From NCBI GenBank assembly GCA_950097015.1, contig CATNEN010000033.1, positions 2,232,001 through 2,296,000 of the forward strand: a DNA stretch of 64,000 bases, in the 5' to 3' direction. How positions within the stretch are numbered: position 1 is the stretch's first letter; each line of letters opens with the position of its first letter. This stretch comes from Macrostomum hystrix. Lineage: Eukaryota > Platyhelminthes > Macrostomidae. Position numbers and translations under genes: made by a program. A model generated the notes under the pieces. The model saw only the letters and a program-made list of their open reading frames with translations, was not told where the DNA came from and searched no databases. Below are positions 11,332 through 23,345 of this stretch, piece after piece.

Positions 11332-12112
11332 ATGAAGCCGGCAGGGCTGCTCAGAGCCATCCTGACCTCGCTAGCGACCGCCAGTCTGGGCTGCGCTGCC
11401 GCCGCCACCGTCTGGCCCAGGTGGGCCCTCCTGACTGTGCAGCTGGAGCGGCCAAGCCCGGCCAGGCCGCTGCTCAGCCTGGCTTTGTTCGCCGACCTCA
11501 TGTCCGTTGGCGCGGACCCGGCCCTGATTGGTCATTAGTTAATTTGTCCTCAACACTACTTACACCTGCCAATGAGTAGTAACTTGGGTACCGAGCTCTA
11601 TAAAAATATAATTTTAACTCAACTATTCTCAAGCGCTGCAGCAGGTGTGCCAGTCGCTGTCAGTTGCAGCCGTGACAGCAGCCGCAATGCTTGCCGCATC
11701 GAGTGTTGGAGTGGCTCTCCGTCAGCGGCCCGCCTGCTCTGGCTGCTTCAATGGGCGCTTCGACAGAGTCCTGTGCGCTTCCGCTGTACTGTCCGGCGCT
11801 GCGGGTGAGACTAAGGGCCAACCAGCTCAGAATCTACGGGGATTTAGGAGCCGGAAGAAATTATAGTAGATACCAGTTGGGAAGAATATAGCAGTTCAAG
11901 ACCACCCGGCCTCAACTCCCGCAGCTGTTTTCGAGCTGAGCCTGTGCATTGTGGTGCTCCATCTGTACTCAGAGTGGGCAAATGCAGTTGCCAAATCAGT
12001 AGAAGGCCTAGCCTCTCAGCTGAGCGGCTGCCTAGATTTTTCAATTCGCTCTGGCTACGGCTTGTGTGATTGGCCAGACGGTTGCCATGGTGATATCTGT
12101 GCTTACGCTTAG
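11332..12112 (+). CDS. possible small multi-pass membrane protein, three exons
   Basis: Exon at 11642 or 11645 to 11804 encodes a hydrophobic Ala/Val-rich helix (AAVTAAAMLAASSVGVAL). It ends G|GTGAGA in phase 1 and joins exon 11925-12112 (G plus CT makes Ala), which encodes VFELSLCIVVLHLYSEW, another likely membrane helix, and stops at TAG 12110-12112. Upstream, an ATG at 11332 opens a frame with a third hydrophobic helix (AILTSLATASLGCAAAATVW), but I could not find a strong phase-matched donor, so exon 1 is unproven. The helix spacing recalls tetraspan families, but I recognise no family. Confidence 0.4.
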
Positions 12113-12780
12113 GCTCGAGTGTGCTGTAGCCAAGACAATTGCCGTTCAGACGGCTTCTGTTGCATTGGCGTCTGAAAAACTGCGAAGTTGGCCACGACTG
12201 ATTTCAGCCAGGATGAGAGGCTCGTCTGAAGATGTACAGACTACGTCATCCAATCAGAATTCGGCTCATCGTAATGCAGCACAGACGGTAGCCAATCAGG
12301 ATGTGGCTAATCATAATGCAGCACAGACGTCAACCAATCAGAGTTCGAGTGACCTTAAAACAGAAATTACAAGCTTAAGCCTGATATACTGTTACCATTT
12401 CTAGCGTCACGTGGCTTTTTGCACCGCTTTATTACTTAAAATTACGACCGATTCGAGGAAAAATACTCAGTGCAAGCGGAAAGGTGATGCTTTCTTGCTA
12501 ATAATATCCTCAGAAGCAGCTCGCTGACTGCATAGGAAATGAAAGCAGCGTGGACGTCTGTTCCCTTGCTTGGCTCCAGAAGCCCAGCCACAGTGATTAA
12601 CTTCCCCTCAGGTGTCGGTACAGAAACAAGCCGCATAAATTACTTAAATCGGCTGCCCTCGCGCGTTCGCCAGGTGTTCTATTTTAATAAATCAGAAATG
12701 TCAGTGCACAGCAAAATGAGAAAATCTGAATGAACATTCTTGACGAATGTGCTGATGTGCCGATGCTTGCCGTGTCCTGG
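12113..12780. other. gene-free stretch with short dispersed repeats
   Basis: Contains loosely repeated CCAATCAG/TAATGCAGCACAGACG motifs at 12250-12345. No supported gene. Confidence 0.4.
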
Positions 12781-12784
12781 AAAT

Positions 12785-13782
12785 CCGACTCTTTCTAATC
12801 TCACTCTCTCAAATCTCACTCTCTCAAATCTCACTCTTTCTAATCTCACTCTTTCTAATCTCACTCTCTCAAATCTCACTCTTTCTAATCTCACTCTTTC
12901 AAATCTTACTCTTTCTAATCTCACTCTCTCAAATCTCACTCTTTCAAATCTCACTCTTTCTAATCTCACTCTTTCTAATCTCACTCTTTCTAATCTCACT
13001 CTTTCTAATCTCACTCTCTCAAATCTCACTCTTTCTAATCTCACTCTCTCAAATCTCACTCTTTCAAATCTCACTCTTTCTAATCTCACTCTCTCAAATC
13101 TCACTCTTTCAAATCTCACTCTTTCTAATCTCACTCTTTCTAATCTCACTCTCTCAAATCTCACTCTCTCAAATCTCACTCTTTCTAATCTCACTCTTTT
13201 TAATCTCACTCTTTCAAATCTCACTCTTTCAAATCCGACTCTTTCTAATCTCACTCTCTCAAATCTCACTCTCTCAAATCTCACTCTTTCTAATCTCACT
13301 CTTTCTAATCTCACTCTCTCAAATCTCACTCTTTCTAATCTCACTCTTTCAAATCTTACTCTTTCTAATCTCACTCTCTCAAATCTCACTCTTTCAAATC
13401 TCACTCTTTCTAATCTCACTCTTTCTAATCTCACTCTTTCTAATCTCACTCTTTCTAATCTCACTCTCTCAAATCTCACTCTTTCTAATCTCACTCTCTC
13501 AAATCTCACTCTTTCAAATCTCACTCTTTCTAATCTCACTCTCTCAAATCTCACTCTTTCAAATCTCACTCTTTCTAATCTCACTCTTTCTAATCTCACT
13601 CTTTCTAATCTCACTCTTTCTAATCTCACTCTCTCAAATCTCACTCTTTCTAATCTCACTCTTTTTAATCTCACTCTTTCAAATCTCACTCTTTCAAATC
13701 TCACTCTTTCTAATCTCACTCTCTCAAATCTTACTCTTTCAAATCTCACTCTCTCAAATCTTACTCTCTCAAATCTGACTTC
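12785..13782 (+). repeat. 15-base minisatellite, about 66 copies
   Basis: Tandem CTCTTTCTAATCTCA with an AAATC variant. The unit length (5 codons) leaves long open frames on both strands (Asn-Leu-Thr-Leu-Ser repeats forward, Glu-Arg-Val-Arg repeats reverse). It lies just downstream of the globin stop and may fall in its 3' UTR. Confidence 0.95.
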
Positions 13783-13853
13783 CCAATTGCCAGCACCAAA
13801 GTCTCAAACTGCTCAGCTGTTCCACAACCCTGATCCCGAGTATCGAGTCGGCT

Positions 13854-14039
13854 TCAGTCCCGCAGCTCTTGACCCGCGGCGCCAGCAGCCGCAGCCCTGC
13901 CGCCCTGCCGCAGCCGAATGCCGGCCTCCATCTTGCCGGCGATGTAGCGGAAAACGCTTTGCCAGGCGCGCTCAACAGCCTTTGTGTAGCACTCGCCAAG
14001 GCGCTCCTGCAGCGCGAAGTTGATGGCCGGCCACAGCCG
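13854..14039 (-). CDS. xgb: globin exon 3
   Basis: CTTCAG acceptor, then RLWPAINFALQERLGECY (rest of G) and helix H, followed by an Ala/Gly-rich tail and TGA at 13856-13854. Confidence 0.93.
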   Translation of the reverse strand, partial: RLWPAINFALQERLGECYTKAVERAWQSVFRYIAGKMEAGIRLRQGGRAAAAGAAGQELRD

Positions 14040-15292
14040 CTGAAGGTTGGGGAGGGAGGCGGCGGCGCTCGGTCACCTGGGTCATTGCGACAAGCCCGTT
14101 TATATGAGACTCTTTCCCTCTCTTCCCTTTCTTCCCCTCTCTTCCCCTCTCTTCCCCTCTTCCACTCTCTTCCCCTCTCTTCCCCTCTCTTCCCCTCTTC
14201 CCCTCTCTTCCCCTCTCTTCCCCTCTCTTCCCCTCTTCCCTTAACTTTACCTCTCTTCCCCTCTTCCCCTCTCTTCCCCTCTTCCAATCACTTCACCTCT
14301 CTTCTCCTCTCTTCCCCTCTTCCCATCACTTCACCTCCCTTCCCTCTTCCCCTCTCTTCCCCTCTATTCCCCTCTATTCCCCTCTCTTCCTCTCTCTTCC
14401 TCTCTTCCCCTCTCTTCCCCTCTATTCCCCTCTCTTCCCCTCTCTTCCCCTCTCTTCCCCTCTCTTCCTCTCTCTTCCCCTCTCTTCCCCTCTCTTCCGT
14501 TCTTTTCTAATATATCACCCTCTCTTCTTCTCCATTACCCTCCTTGCCCTGGCTTACTCACCATGACGTACTCCGCCCGCACGTCGAAGGAATGATGCGC
14601 CTGTCCCAGAGCCAGCAGCACCGAGTTCAGCATCAGTGTGTCGTCCAGACAGTCGACAGCCGCGCCCAGCGCCTGCATCACCGCCACGCCGTGACGCTCG
14701 ACCTTCTCCCGGTCGAACCGGCCCGACATGTCTTGCAGCGGCTGCGGCGGCGGCAACGCCTGCGACTCGGAGGCCATCAGCTTATAGAACAGATTGCGCA
14801 GATCCTTGTCGATTTGGAACAGCCTGTGGATTTAGCACTTTGCGCTCGAAGCCTATCAACACGCTTACATGAACTCGCAACTGCTACTGCGGCTGCTACT
14901 GCTACTGCGGCTGCTACAGCTACTGCTACTGCGGCTGCTAGTGCGGCTGCTACTGCGGCTGCTACTGCTACTGCTACTGCTACTGCTACTGCGGCTGCTA
15001 CTGCTACTGCTACTGCTACTGCTGCTGCTACTGCTGCTGCTACTGCAACTGCGGCTGCTACTGCTACTGCTACTGCTACTGCTACTGCTGCTGCTACTGC
15101 TGCTGCTACTGCAACTGCGGCTGCTGCTGCTACTGCTACTGCTACTGCTGCTGCTACTGCTACTGCGGCTGCTGCTGCTACTGCTACTGCTACTGCTGCT
15201 GCTACTGCTACTGCTACTGCTACTGCGGCTGCTGCTGCTGCTGCTACTGCTACTGCTACTGCGGCTGCTACTGCTACTGCTGCTGCTACTGC

Positions 15293-15353
<61 letters not shown>

Positions 15354-15619
15354 ACTGCTGCGGCTGCTACTGCGGCTGCTACTGCTACTGCTACTGCGGC
15401 TGCTACTGCTACTGCTACTGCTACTGCTACTGCTGCTGCTACTGCTGCTGCTGCTGCTACTGCTACTGCTACTGCGGCTGCTACAGCTACTGCTACTGCT
15501 ACTGCTACTGCGGCTGCTACTGCTACTGCTACAGCTACTGCTACAGCTACTGCTACTGCGGCTGCTACTGCTACTGCTACTGCTACTGCTACTGCTACTG
15601 CGGCTGCTACTGCTACTGC

Positions 15620-15668
<49 letters not shown>

Positions 15669-15874
15669 ACTGCTGCGGCTGCTACTGCGGCTGCTACTGC
15701 TGCTGCTGCTACTGCTGCGGCTGCTACTGCTACTGCGGCTGCTACAGCTACTGCTACTGCTACTGCTACTGCGGCTGCTACTGCTACTGCTACTGCTACT
15801 GCTACAGCTACTGCTACTGCTACTGCGGCTGCTACTGCTACTGCTGCTGCTGCTGCTGCTGCGGCTGCTACTGC

Positions 15875-15929
<55 letters not shown>

Positions 15930-16141
15930 ACTGCTGCGGCTGCTACTGCGGCTGCTACTGCTACTGCGGCTGCTACTGCTACTGCTACTGCTGCTGCTAC
16001 TGCTACTGCTACTGCTACTGCGGCTGCTACTGCTACTGCTACTGCTACTGCTACTGCTACTGCTGCTGCTACTGCTGCTGCTACTGCTACTGCTACTGCT
16101 ACTGCGGCTGCTACTGCTACTGCTACAGCTACTGCAGCTGC

Positions 16142-16175
<34 letters not shown>

Positions 16176-16444
16176 GCTACTGCTGCGGCTGCTACTGCGG
16201 CTGCTACTGCTGCTGCTGCTGCTACTGCTACAGCTACTGCGGCTGCTGCTGCGGCTGCTACTGCTACTGCTACTGCGGCTGCTACTGCTACTGCTGCTGC
16301 TGCTGATGCTGCGGCTGCTACTGCGGCTGCTGCTGCTGCTGCTACTGCTACTGCGGCTGCTACTGCTGCTGCTACTGCTGCTGCTACTGCTACTGCTACT
16401 GCTACTGCGGCTGCTACTGCTACTGCTACAGCTACTGCAGCTGC

Positions 16445-16478
<34 letters not shown>

Positions 16479-16549
16479 GCTACTGCTGCGGCTGCTACTG
16501 CGGCTGCTACTGCTGCTGCTGCTGCTACTGCTACAGCTACTGCGGCTGC

Positions 16550-16583
<34 letters not shown>

Positions 16584-16611
16584 GCTACTGCTGCGGCTGC
16601 TACTGCGGCTG

Positions 16612-16655
<44 letters not shown>

Positions 16656-17793
16656 GCTACTGCTGCGGCTGCTACTGCGGCTGCTACTGCTACTGCGGCT
16701 GCTACTGCTACTGCTGATCTTAGATTGAGTCGTTAACAGTCAAAAGACTCGAAAGACCACGGAGGGTATTTCAAATACTCACTGCTAACTTCACGATAGC
16801 TCCGAAACTGATTGACCAAATGAAACTGAAAAATATGAAACGAAACTGAATGACTAAATCCACGATTTGAATCTATTTTTTCCGTTTTTTTACGATGAAC
16901 TAACTTTCAAAGCCGTCCGACCTCAGCATGTTTAGATATTCAGCGACTCTTGTCGAAGACCCTGGTCACAATGACAACTAACATTGCTCTGTGTAAACCT
17001 CTATGGCGAGCCCATATTAGTTAAATAATATAAAAAGTAGCAATTTAATCAATACAAAATCATAAAAAATAACAGCCGATATAGTTACATGATTAAATTT
17101 TGTGAGCAGAAAAATTTTGTCAATATAAATGGTTTTCGCCATCAGTCACCCCGACGAGAATCATTGAATATCTCGACGATGACGATTGTTTTGTGATTCT
17201 GGGGACTTGGTTCATCGCAGAGAGCGAAAATAATTAGCGAGTTCTCTGACTTTTCATGACGATTGGTTTTGGGAGATTCAGAAAAAATGAAATTGTGGAC
17301 ATTTGAAATAGCCCGAGGTCTTTCGAGGTTAAATCCACTAGACTGAGAACCCTCACTTTGCAGCAAAAGCTGACACAAAACTCATTCGAGTCAATGCAGC
17401 AGATTGTTTCAGCCTTCAGCATGCGTGCTTGACATGGTACCATTTCAAACAACTTAGGAGGGCAGTTATGTACCCGCCCAGATGCAGCTCAACTGTCAGT
17501 CAAGGTGGCTGCAGCAGCCTGCAGGGCGACCTCAGTCGATCTGCTCCACTCACGTTGGCAGGCCGTCTCTTTCTATGCTCTAGACTCTATGCAGAGTTGG
17601 CTCACCTAGTGAAGACCAGCACGCCAGTGTCCGTGAGATCCTCGGACAAGATGGCCCAGGTCTCCCTGACCAGGGCTATCTGGGACTCCGTCAGGTAGTC
17701 ACCAATTTGATCATTCAGGTACGAGTTTGTCGAGGTCAAACGCGCGCCGACCTGGCGCTGGCGGCTGTCGGGTTTTGGAAACATGCAACCCAT
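13854..17793 (-). CDS. xgb: globin X-like membrane-anchored globin, complete
   Basis: Three exons (17793-17606, 14823-14562, 14039-13854) give 211 residues plus TGA. Residues 1-3 are Met-Gly-Cys, the N-myristoylation/palmitoylation signature of globin X. The globin fold runs from about residue 34 (LTESQIALVRETWAIL, helix A) through GVLVFTRLF (B), the distal His E7 at about 107 in VERHGVAVM, the proximal His F8 at about 139 in LGQAHHSFDV, and helix H (AWQSVFRYIAGKMEAGI). Intron 1 is phase 2 in helix B (B12.2) and intron 2 is phase 0 in helix G (G7.0), the ancestral globin positions. Known relatives are hexacoordinate, membrane-bound globins; heme binding and membrane anchoring here are inferred. 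It is transcribed opposite to UNC79. Confidence 0.93.
14110..14530 (+). repeat. CT-rich array (CTCTTCCC)n in globin intron 2
   Basis: Irregular 5-10 base CT units. In the globin pre-mRNA this is a purine-rich (GGGAAGAG)n stretch starting soon after the donor. Confidence 0.9.
14562..14823 (-). CDS. xgb: globin exon 2, heme pocket
   Basis: Acceptor CCACAG; the first G completes Arg. Carries helices C to the start of G with both heme-pocket histidines. Donor ATG|GTGAGT in phase 0. Confidence 0.95.
14878..16722 (+). repeat. 1.84 kb GCT/ACT trinucleotide array in globin intron 1
   Basis: More than 600 tandem triplets, GCT with interspersed ACT, GCG and ACA. Pure (CTG)n runs occur near 15300, 15620, 15880 and 16150. 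Blocks of variant order recur near 16140 and 16440. The 730- and 619-codon forward frames are by-products; the array is inside the globin intron. Confidence 0.96.
16723..17605. other. rest of globin intron 1, non-repetitive
   Basis: AT-rich unique sequence with no supported exon. Confidence 0.5.
17606..17793 (-). CDS. xgb: globin exon 1
   Basis: ATG at 17793-17791 followed by Gly-Cys-Met. It has a 33-residue N-terminal extension before helix A, then helices A and most of B. Donor AG|GTGAGC in phase 2. Confidence 0.93.
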
Positions 17794-18044
17794 GGCTGGT
17801 GCTCGGGACGGCTAGCTTTGGAGCTCCTCTCAGGTTTTTTTAGCGACTGGACAATACTGGCCCACTGCACCCCAGCGACTTGCATTTATGAGCTGGCCCT
17901 GCGGTGACTCGCCAGGTGGGATTGGTCAGGGCCGCACCAAACTGTTCTTTTAGCCTAAAGAGAACTCAGCCCTTTCCGTCACTACTGTTAGTAGGCTAAT
18001 GCAAATAAGCAGTGAATTAAGGTTAGAATAGGATAGAATATATA

Positions 18045-18150
18045 CAAGCCCCGATGGCACGGCCGTATCTTCCAAAGGCGGCGAACCGCTGTTCAGTCCA
18101 TGGACTGAGAACGCCTACACCTTAATTACACCTTACACCTTAAGCAATAT
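18045..18150 (-). mobile_element. SINE tail fragment, reverse orientation
   Basis: The reverse complement shares the CAGTCCATGGACTGAACAGC segment and its flanks with the SINE at 54731-55030, but is otherwise diverged. The tRNA-like head is missing. Confidence 0.6.
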
Positions 18151-18312
18151 GGAATTAAGTGCTTCGCTCGAGGACACAAATTTCACTAGTCCGAAGCTCT
18201 AACCTAATCCTGAGGTTAGAGTTCGCGGGATAGCGATAAGTCACAATGATGATACAAAAGCGAAGATTTTGCTTTGGAGTGGAGCAGCCCAATAGTGAAA
18301 AGATAACTCTAA

Positions 18313-18318
18313 TTTATT
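18313..18318 (-). terminator. AATAAA polyadenylation signal (reverse strand)
   Basis: TTTATT on the plus strand reads AATAAA on the minus strand, about 145 bases after the stop of the polyQ gene. Confidence 0.5.
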
Positions 18319-18460
18319 GTTATTATAAAGAAAGACATCTGTCAAAAGCATTGACAGTATCGGACTACGCTAATTTGATGGCGATTGCATAAGTACAAAA
18401 AAACTGCGGTTTTGGAGCAAATAAATATATCGCGATAGTGCAGAGAGTGTCCAGCAGAAA

Positions 18461-20405
18461 TCAGTGCATGCCAAAAGGAAAATCCCTAACCATATGCGGG
18501 CCTGAAGCGCAAAATGCTCTTGCAGGCTCCGACTTGGGAGGCTTCTCAGACTTCCGAGGCTGCTCAAACTGCTGCAGACAACGAAGCGGGATGAGGCTCC
18601 ACCAGATGAAGCTGGCCATGGTGGGGTCCAGGCTTTTCAGTCTCGAGAACGGTAGCAGCGGCCTGTCCCATGCTCGCAAAAGGGCCTCGCGCTCCAAGTG
18701 CCCCAGCCTCAGCTGCAGCGCCTGGCCTGTTGACTGCACGGAAGCTGAGCAGCTGAGGTTGCAAAACTCGCTGTCTAACGAGTCCTGCTGCAATCCGAAG
18801 GTGAGCACCATGGAGCTCGTGCAGCAGGTGGGTTCTTGAACTAGGAGGGCCGCGCATTCCTCTAGATCAACAATGCGCCGTCTGGCATAGTGGGTGCGTT
18901 GTCGGCGGCTACTGTCGCTAAGGCTATCTATTATTAGCTGCTGCTGCTGCTGCTGATGCAGCATGGGTGATGAGACTTCGGCGTTGTTGTTTCCCGTCAT
19001 GCGAGCGATGCTGTCCGGCGTCCAAAAGAACTGCCGGCTGGTCGAAGTTCCGCTGGTGCTGCAGCGGCTGCTGTTTCTGTTATCTTCAAAGTCAAAGACC
19101 CTTTCCATCACGTGCTCACTTTCCGACGACTCGCCATCTGTGATACTAAAGAAGCTGTTGCTGCGGTCTCCACAACAGCCACCCTCGCCGACACTGCTGC
19201 CAAGGCCTCTCATGCTGCTGCCACCTCCAAATGAGTAACGGTAAGATTCTGGAGAACTGGCATTTGTTCTCAGTCCAGTCAGCAATTCTTCAATGGCTAA
19301 CTCATCTGGAGTGCCGACCGTGTGCGCCAGACCTTTGAGCAGGTCGCTTGGTGCTGCAAAAGCGGCTTCGCTTGGCTTGGGTCGCTTTTGCATCCCCTGC
19401 ACAGTGTGGCGCAATTTCCGCAGCTGTTGCAGCTTCTCCATTCCGTTGCCCACGCTCCTACTGTTGCTGGTTGTGGTGCGCGATGCCGGTGACGGCGAGT
19501 TAGAACCAATCAGTAAGCCGTCTGGGGGCGGTGGCCATCGGTTAAGCGACGGCTGCTGCGAGTCGAAATATACTGGCCCGCCGCAGAACTGGGGCATCAT
19601 TAGCGAGGCCGCCTTCCCTTGCTCCGGAGACAGAGCCTCGGCAGCCACGAAGCGAAGAGCAGTTGAGGATTTCGGCTCCGAGACCACCAGGCTACAGCGG
19701 ACAACACCACTGGAATCTGCAGCGGGTTTCATGATAACCCGATTGAAATCGATGGTCTGCCAGGACTGTTCCGTCAGCAGCAGGCAGCGGACCGGTGCCG
19801 CAAGGCGCTCCAAATGCCGGCTGCAGTCGTTCGCTTCGCCAGGACACTGGCTGCTGACGCAACTGCAGCTAGACTCCGGACGGCCCCGCTTGACCCAGGC
19901 GAAGCGCCCATCGTTCGCTGGACAGAGCCACTGTGAGGCCACCGCGATGCAGCAGCTCTCGCACTGATGCTGGCATTGATACTGCGGTTGCCACCACTGC
20001 ATCTGCTGGATCTGCTGCTCCAGTTGCCAAATTAATTGTTGCGTATAGGACCGATGGGCTGGCAAAACTCGAGCCATGTGCTTCGGCGAACTTGTCCCCA
20101 GCCGCACTTGCGGCAGCGGAATTTGGGACTCTCTGATGATAGTACAATTCACTGGTCTTACAGAGCCCTTGCTGCCAGCTGCATGAGCTGAGACAGTTTC
20201 AGCAGCGCAAGATTCCATCTCTCTAGAGTTCAGCGACTCGACAGGTGACTCAGTGTTGGAAAGCGATGAATCTTCCAAGGAAAACTCCACTCCTATCATG
20301 GAGAATCGCTTGCAGCAGGGGTCAGGGATAAAATCAGCAAGCATCGCTTTATATTGTTGAGCATCATGGTGCTGCTGCTCCAGCTGCTGCTGCTGCTGCT
20401 GCTGC

Positions 20406-20486
<81 letters not shown>

Positions 20487-21337
20487 CGATTGAGCGTGTG
20501 AGTAACACCACTGTGGTCCTTGCTGGCAGGGCATCTGCATGAGGTGAGTTCACATTTTTAGTCGCTTTCAAAGCAAAGCATAACTTGAACAAACGTCAAT
20601 TGTCAGACACTCTTTGCTAGTAAGGATAGATTTCCACAATACCTGGCCGTAGAATTACGTGCCCAATCCCGTCGATCAGGCTGCTGCCTCTGCCATCGCC
20701 CGGCAGCCGGTTGAGCTGGTGCAACTGCGCTCGCCGACACGAAAATTCGGGTGGACATCTCCGACTGCCAGCACGATGGTGGCGATAAGGACAGCGCCAT
20801 CCTCGACATCTGCTGAGGCGCAGTCGAATCACTTGGAGTCGGAATCACATCCAGGTTTCGACCTTGACAGCACGTCGGGCTGACATCGCCTTCTAAAAGC
20901 ACCTGATGAGTCCTGCCGCTCTTCCACCTGCTCATCCTGCTCCGTCCGCCTGACGATCGAGAGGTTCTCAAACAAGTTCCTCCGCATAGGTGGCTCGAAT
21001 TCACTGTTTGGTTCCTTCTCGGGGAGTTTTTCCGCACTGAGTCTGAGTCGACCGAGCACCGATTTAAGTCGGTGATAGGCGAGGCTGGCCTGGCGAAGGG
21101 CGCTGAGTTGTCACTTGTAGCCCAGCGGCCCGTGCAACTGCGGTGACCGTCCCGTGTAGCGGTACTGCTGTCTTCGGTGGATATTGAAGTAGTGCTTAGT
21201 CCCGGCTGCCTCCGAGTGTCTATCGTCAGCTGGGGAAGAGCGCGACACTTCTCCACGCCTCTGCCGCCACTGGTTGTTGTTTCTGTTGGAGCCGAGCAGC
21301 GCCTCCCAAAGCCGCTTGTCGAATGCGTCCAGCGTCA
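18461..21337 (-). CDS. unrecognised Ser/Gln-rich protein with polyQ tract
   Basis: Exon at 21337 (or lower) to 20643 is open for over 230 codons and ends AG|GTATTG in phase 2. A 108-base intron follows, and the next exon, 20534-18461, opens with A completing Arg and continues through a polyglutamine tract (CAG run at about 20490-20370), QQYKAM, and another 620 residues to the stop at 18463-18461. The protein is Ser-, Thr-, Gln- and Cys-rich and mostly disordered in appearance. Ordered-looking parts include a short Gln-rich helix (YTQQLIWQLEQQIQQMQ), a Cys/His cluster (CQHQCESCC) and RRIVDLEECAALLVQE. A second Gln run lies near the middle. The 5' exon and start codon were not found. I recognise no family. 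Confidence 0.6.
20375..20487 (+). repeat. (CTG)n / (CAG)n tract encoding polyQ
   Basis: About 36 triplets with one CGG interruption. On the minus strand the splice-consistent frame reads Gln; the other two frames read Ser and Ala. Confidence 0.85.
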
Positions 21338-21639
21338 CTGGGCCCAGGCAAGGCAGTTCGTCCAGCCACTGTCAGGCGGAGACTGCTTCATTGTTGCCGA
21401 GGTTGCCGTCGCTCATGACAAGCTCTGGCGAGTGAGCCAAAATCCAAAAAGTATTGTGAGCGTTTCTCACAATACTCAATAGTTATTCTCTAAAAACGGT
21501 AGACTACTAAAGTAGCTGAGACTGAGGTCCAGCTTGTGTTTTTGGCTCTCTACCATAGAATTGGATTTCCAATCATGCGCTTCTAATTCTGTCACAAACA
21601 GAGAAGCGCTTTCTATGTTTGGCAAATGGAGGTTTCGCT

Positions 21640-23345
21640 GCTGCTTTCGCCAAGTTTGTGCCTCTCTCGTGCTTCTTTGTTCGTCCTTAGGATGCGTCTG
21701 GAAGAACACACAATAAAAACTACTGGCGGAGCCAACCATCGCCTGCAGTCCTTTTGATATCATGCGAGCGAGAGTCCGCGTCACAACCGGAGAAATCATC
21801 AGGAGCAACGGAGCTGCGCCATTCAGCAAGTGCAGAACGCACAATGACGTGGTTCGACCAGAAACGGAACAGAATAAGAAACCATCATCGACGACTCTCC
21901 CTGACAAAAGCAAGAAGCCGCAATGCATGGGTGCGATCGAGCACCCATGCGTACAAGACCCGAAATGTCCGCTCTGGGAAGATCTGTAAGGATGCGGCAA
22001 ACCAAAATTGCTCCCACTGCATCATCTCACAGCGAAGAGCAAAGCCGCAGATGAAGATCCGATCCATTAGTAGACGCCTGAGGACAGTTGGTCAGAGCGA
22101 AGTTCCACCCGTGGAAGTCACGGCCGTAGGCAGAAGCGGAAGCTACCAGGCGTTGCTTGACACGGCCGCCGAGGTGTCCACCATTCGACTAGCGGATTCG
22201 AAACGCTCTGGCCAGAAATAGAATCAGACCAAATCTGACGCGCGGAACTACGATAACAGCGCCATCCCAGGCATCATCGGATACATATCCCCAGAAGTCA
22301 GCATTCAAGACCGGGTGACAACCGCAACACTGTACGCTCGTACGTCACACAAGACTATCTGAAACTGTGAAGAGTTGAGAGAACCAGTCAGCGGTTTAAT
22401 TGTCAGAAAGGTACGCGCTCACACTCGCATGCAGCGCGGGTCATTTATATTATTTTATCAGCACGTTGGCATCAATGTACATATATTATTTGAACAGTAT
22501 TAATGTACATACTGGCTAGGATAGGCAGGTAATAAATTGACAACGTGCTCAGGTGTATAGTTTTGCACTAAATGAAAAGTAAGCAGCGGAGCTCTCACAG
22601 AAACCTATCGTCGGACTAGATCTGATTAGAAGACTAGGACTCAAATTCGATGGTGCCTCCATGCAAGTATCGACGGTCACAGAGCTGAAGTGATTTCCCA
22701 CAACTCAAGGACGAATCGCTTGGTACCTATCCGGATTATACGTACAACATTACACTACAGAGCGACGCAACCCTAAAATACATTCCCGCCCGTACAATCC
22801 CACTTGCCCGCCGCGAAGCAGCCATCAACGAGATTAAGAACATGGAAGATTTGGGGATTTGGACTCCTGTTGTGAAGAGCTCATAGAGCAGCGCACTCGT
22901 CACAGTCTGGAAAACGGATGGTGGCGTCCGAATAGCAACCGACTTTTCCTATCTAAACAAGTTTATTGTCCCGAACAGGCATCCAATACCAAACATCAGC
23001 GAATTGTTCCTCAAGCTGAACGGCACGCGGTACAAGTCAAAGATCGACCTAAAACGCGCCTATTTCCATATAAAACTGGATGAAGAGAGTAAGCTCTTGA
23101 CGACAACAGCAACGCCAATAGGACTCTATGCCTACAATCACCCACCAATGGGCCTCGCAGACTCTGCGTCTGTATTTCAGCGATTTGTGAGCGATACCCT
23201 CGGAGACTGCAACCAAACGATAGTATACATAGACGACATACTCGTGCATGGACGAACGATCAGAGAGCACGAAGGGGAAACAAAGGAGTGCCACCCAAGA
23301 GACTTATCGAGGAAATGTAAACAACGAACTAACGAGTAGAGAGCA
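21640..23345 (+). mobile_element. decayed Ty3/gypsy LTR-retrotransposon, gag end to reverse transcriptase
   Basis: A frame at about 22060-22221 carries an aspartic-protease-like motif with an intact-looking DTAAEVS core. Near 21980-22020 a Cys-rich stretch looks like a frameshifted zinc knuckle. At 22790-23340 a reverse transcriptase is recognisable: the DFSYLNK region, KSKIDLKRAYFHIKL, a GLADSASVFQRF segment and the catalytic YIDDILVHG. Stops and frameshifts interrupt it, including an in-frame stop near 22884. RNase H, integrase and LTRs were not found. It is an inactive fragment. Confidence 0.85.

Noticed and set aside
12679-14023. 427-codon forward and 356-codon reverse frames of pentapeptide repeats.
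   Set aside because: Caused by a 15-base minisatellite; no splice or start logic, and they run into the globin gene.
14544-16736. 730- and 619-codon Ala/Thr- and Leu-rich frames.
   Set aside because: Triplet array within the globin intron; the flanks are antisense to globin exon 2.
20640-21420. A minus-strand frame that looks like protein but is broken only by TGA (after MSDGNLGNNEAVSA), suggesting stop recoding or a pseudogene.
   Set aside because: Another frame of the same strand is open for over 230 codons and joins the next exon in correct splice phase; TGA also ends the globin gene normally.
21476-22000. 174-codon reverse frame.
   Set aside because: Antisense to the gypsy gag/protease region; composition fits a shadow frame.
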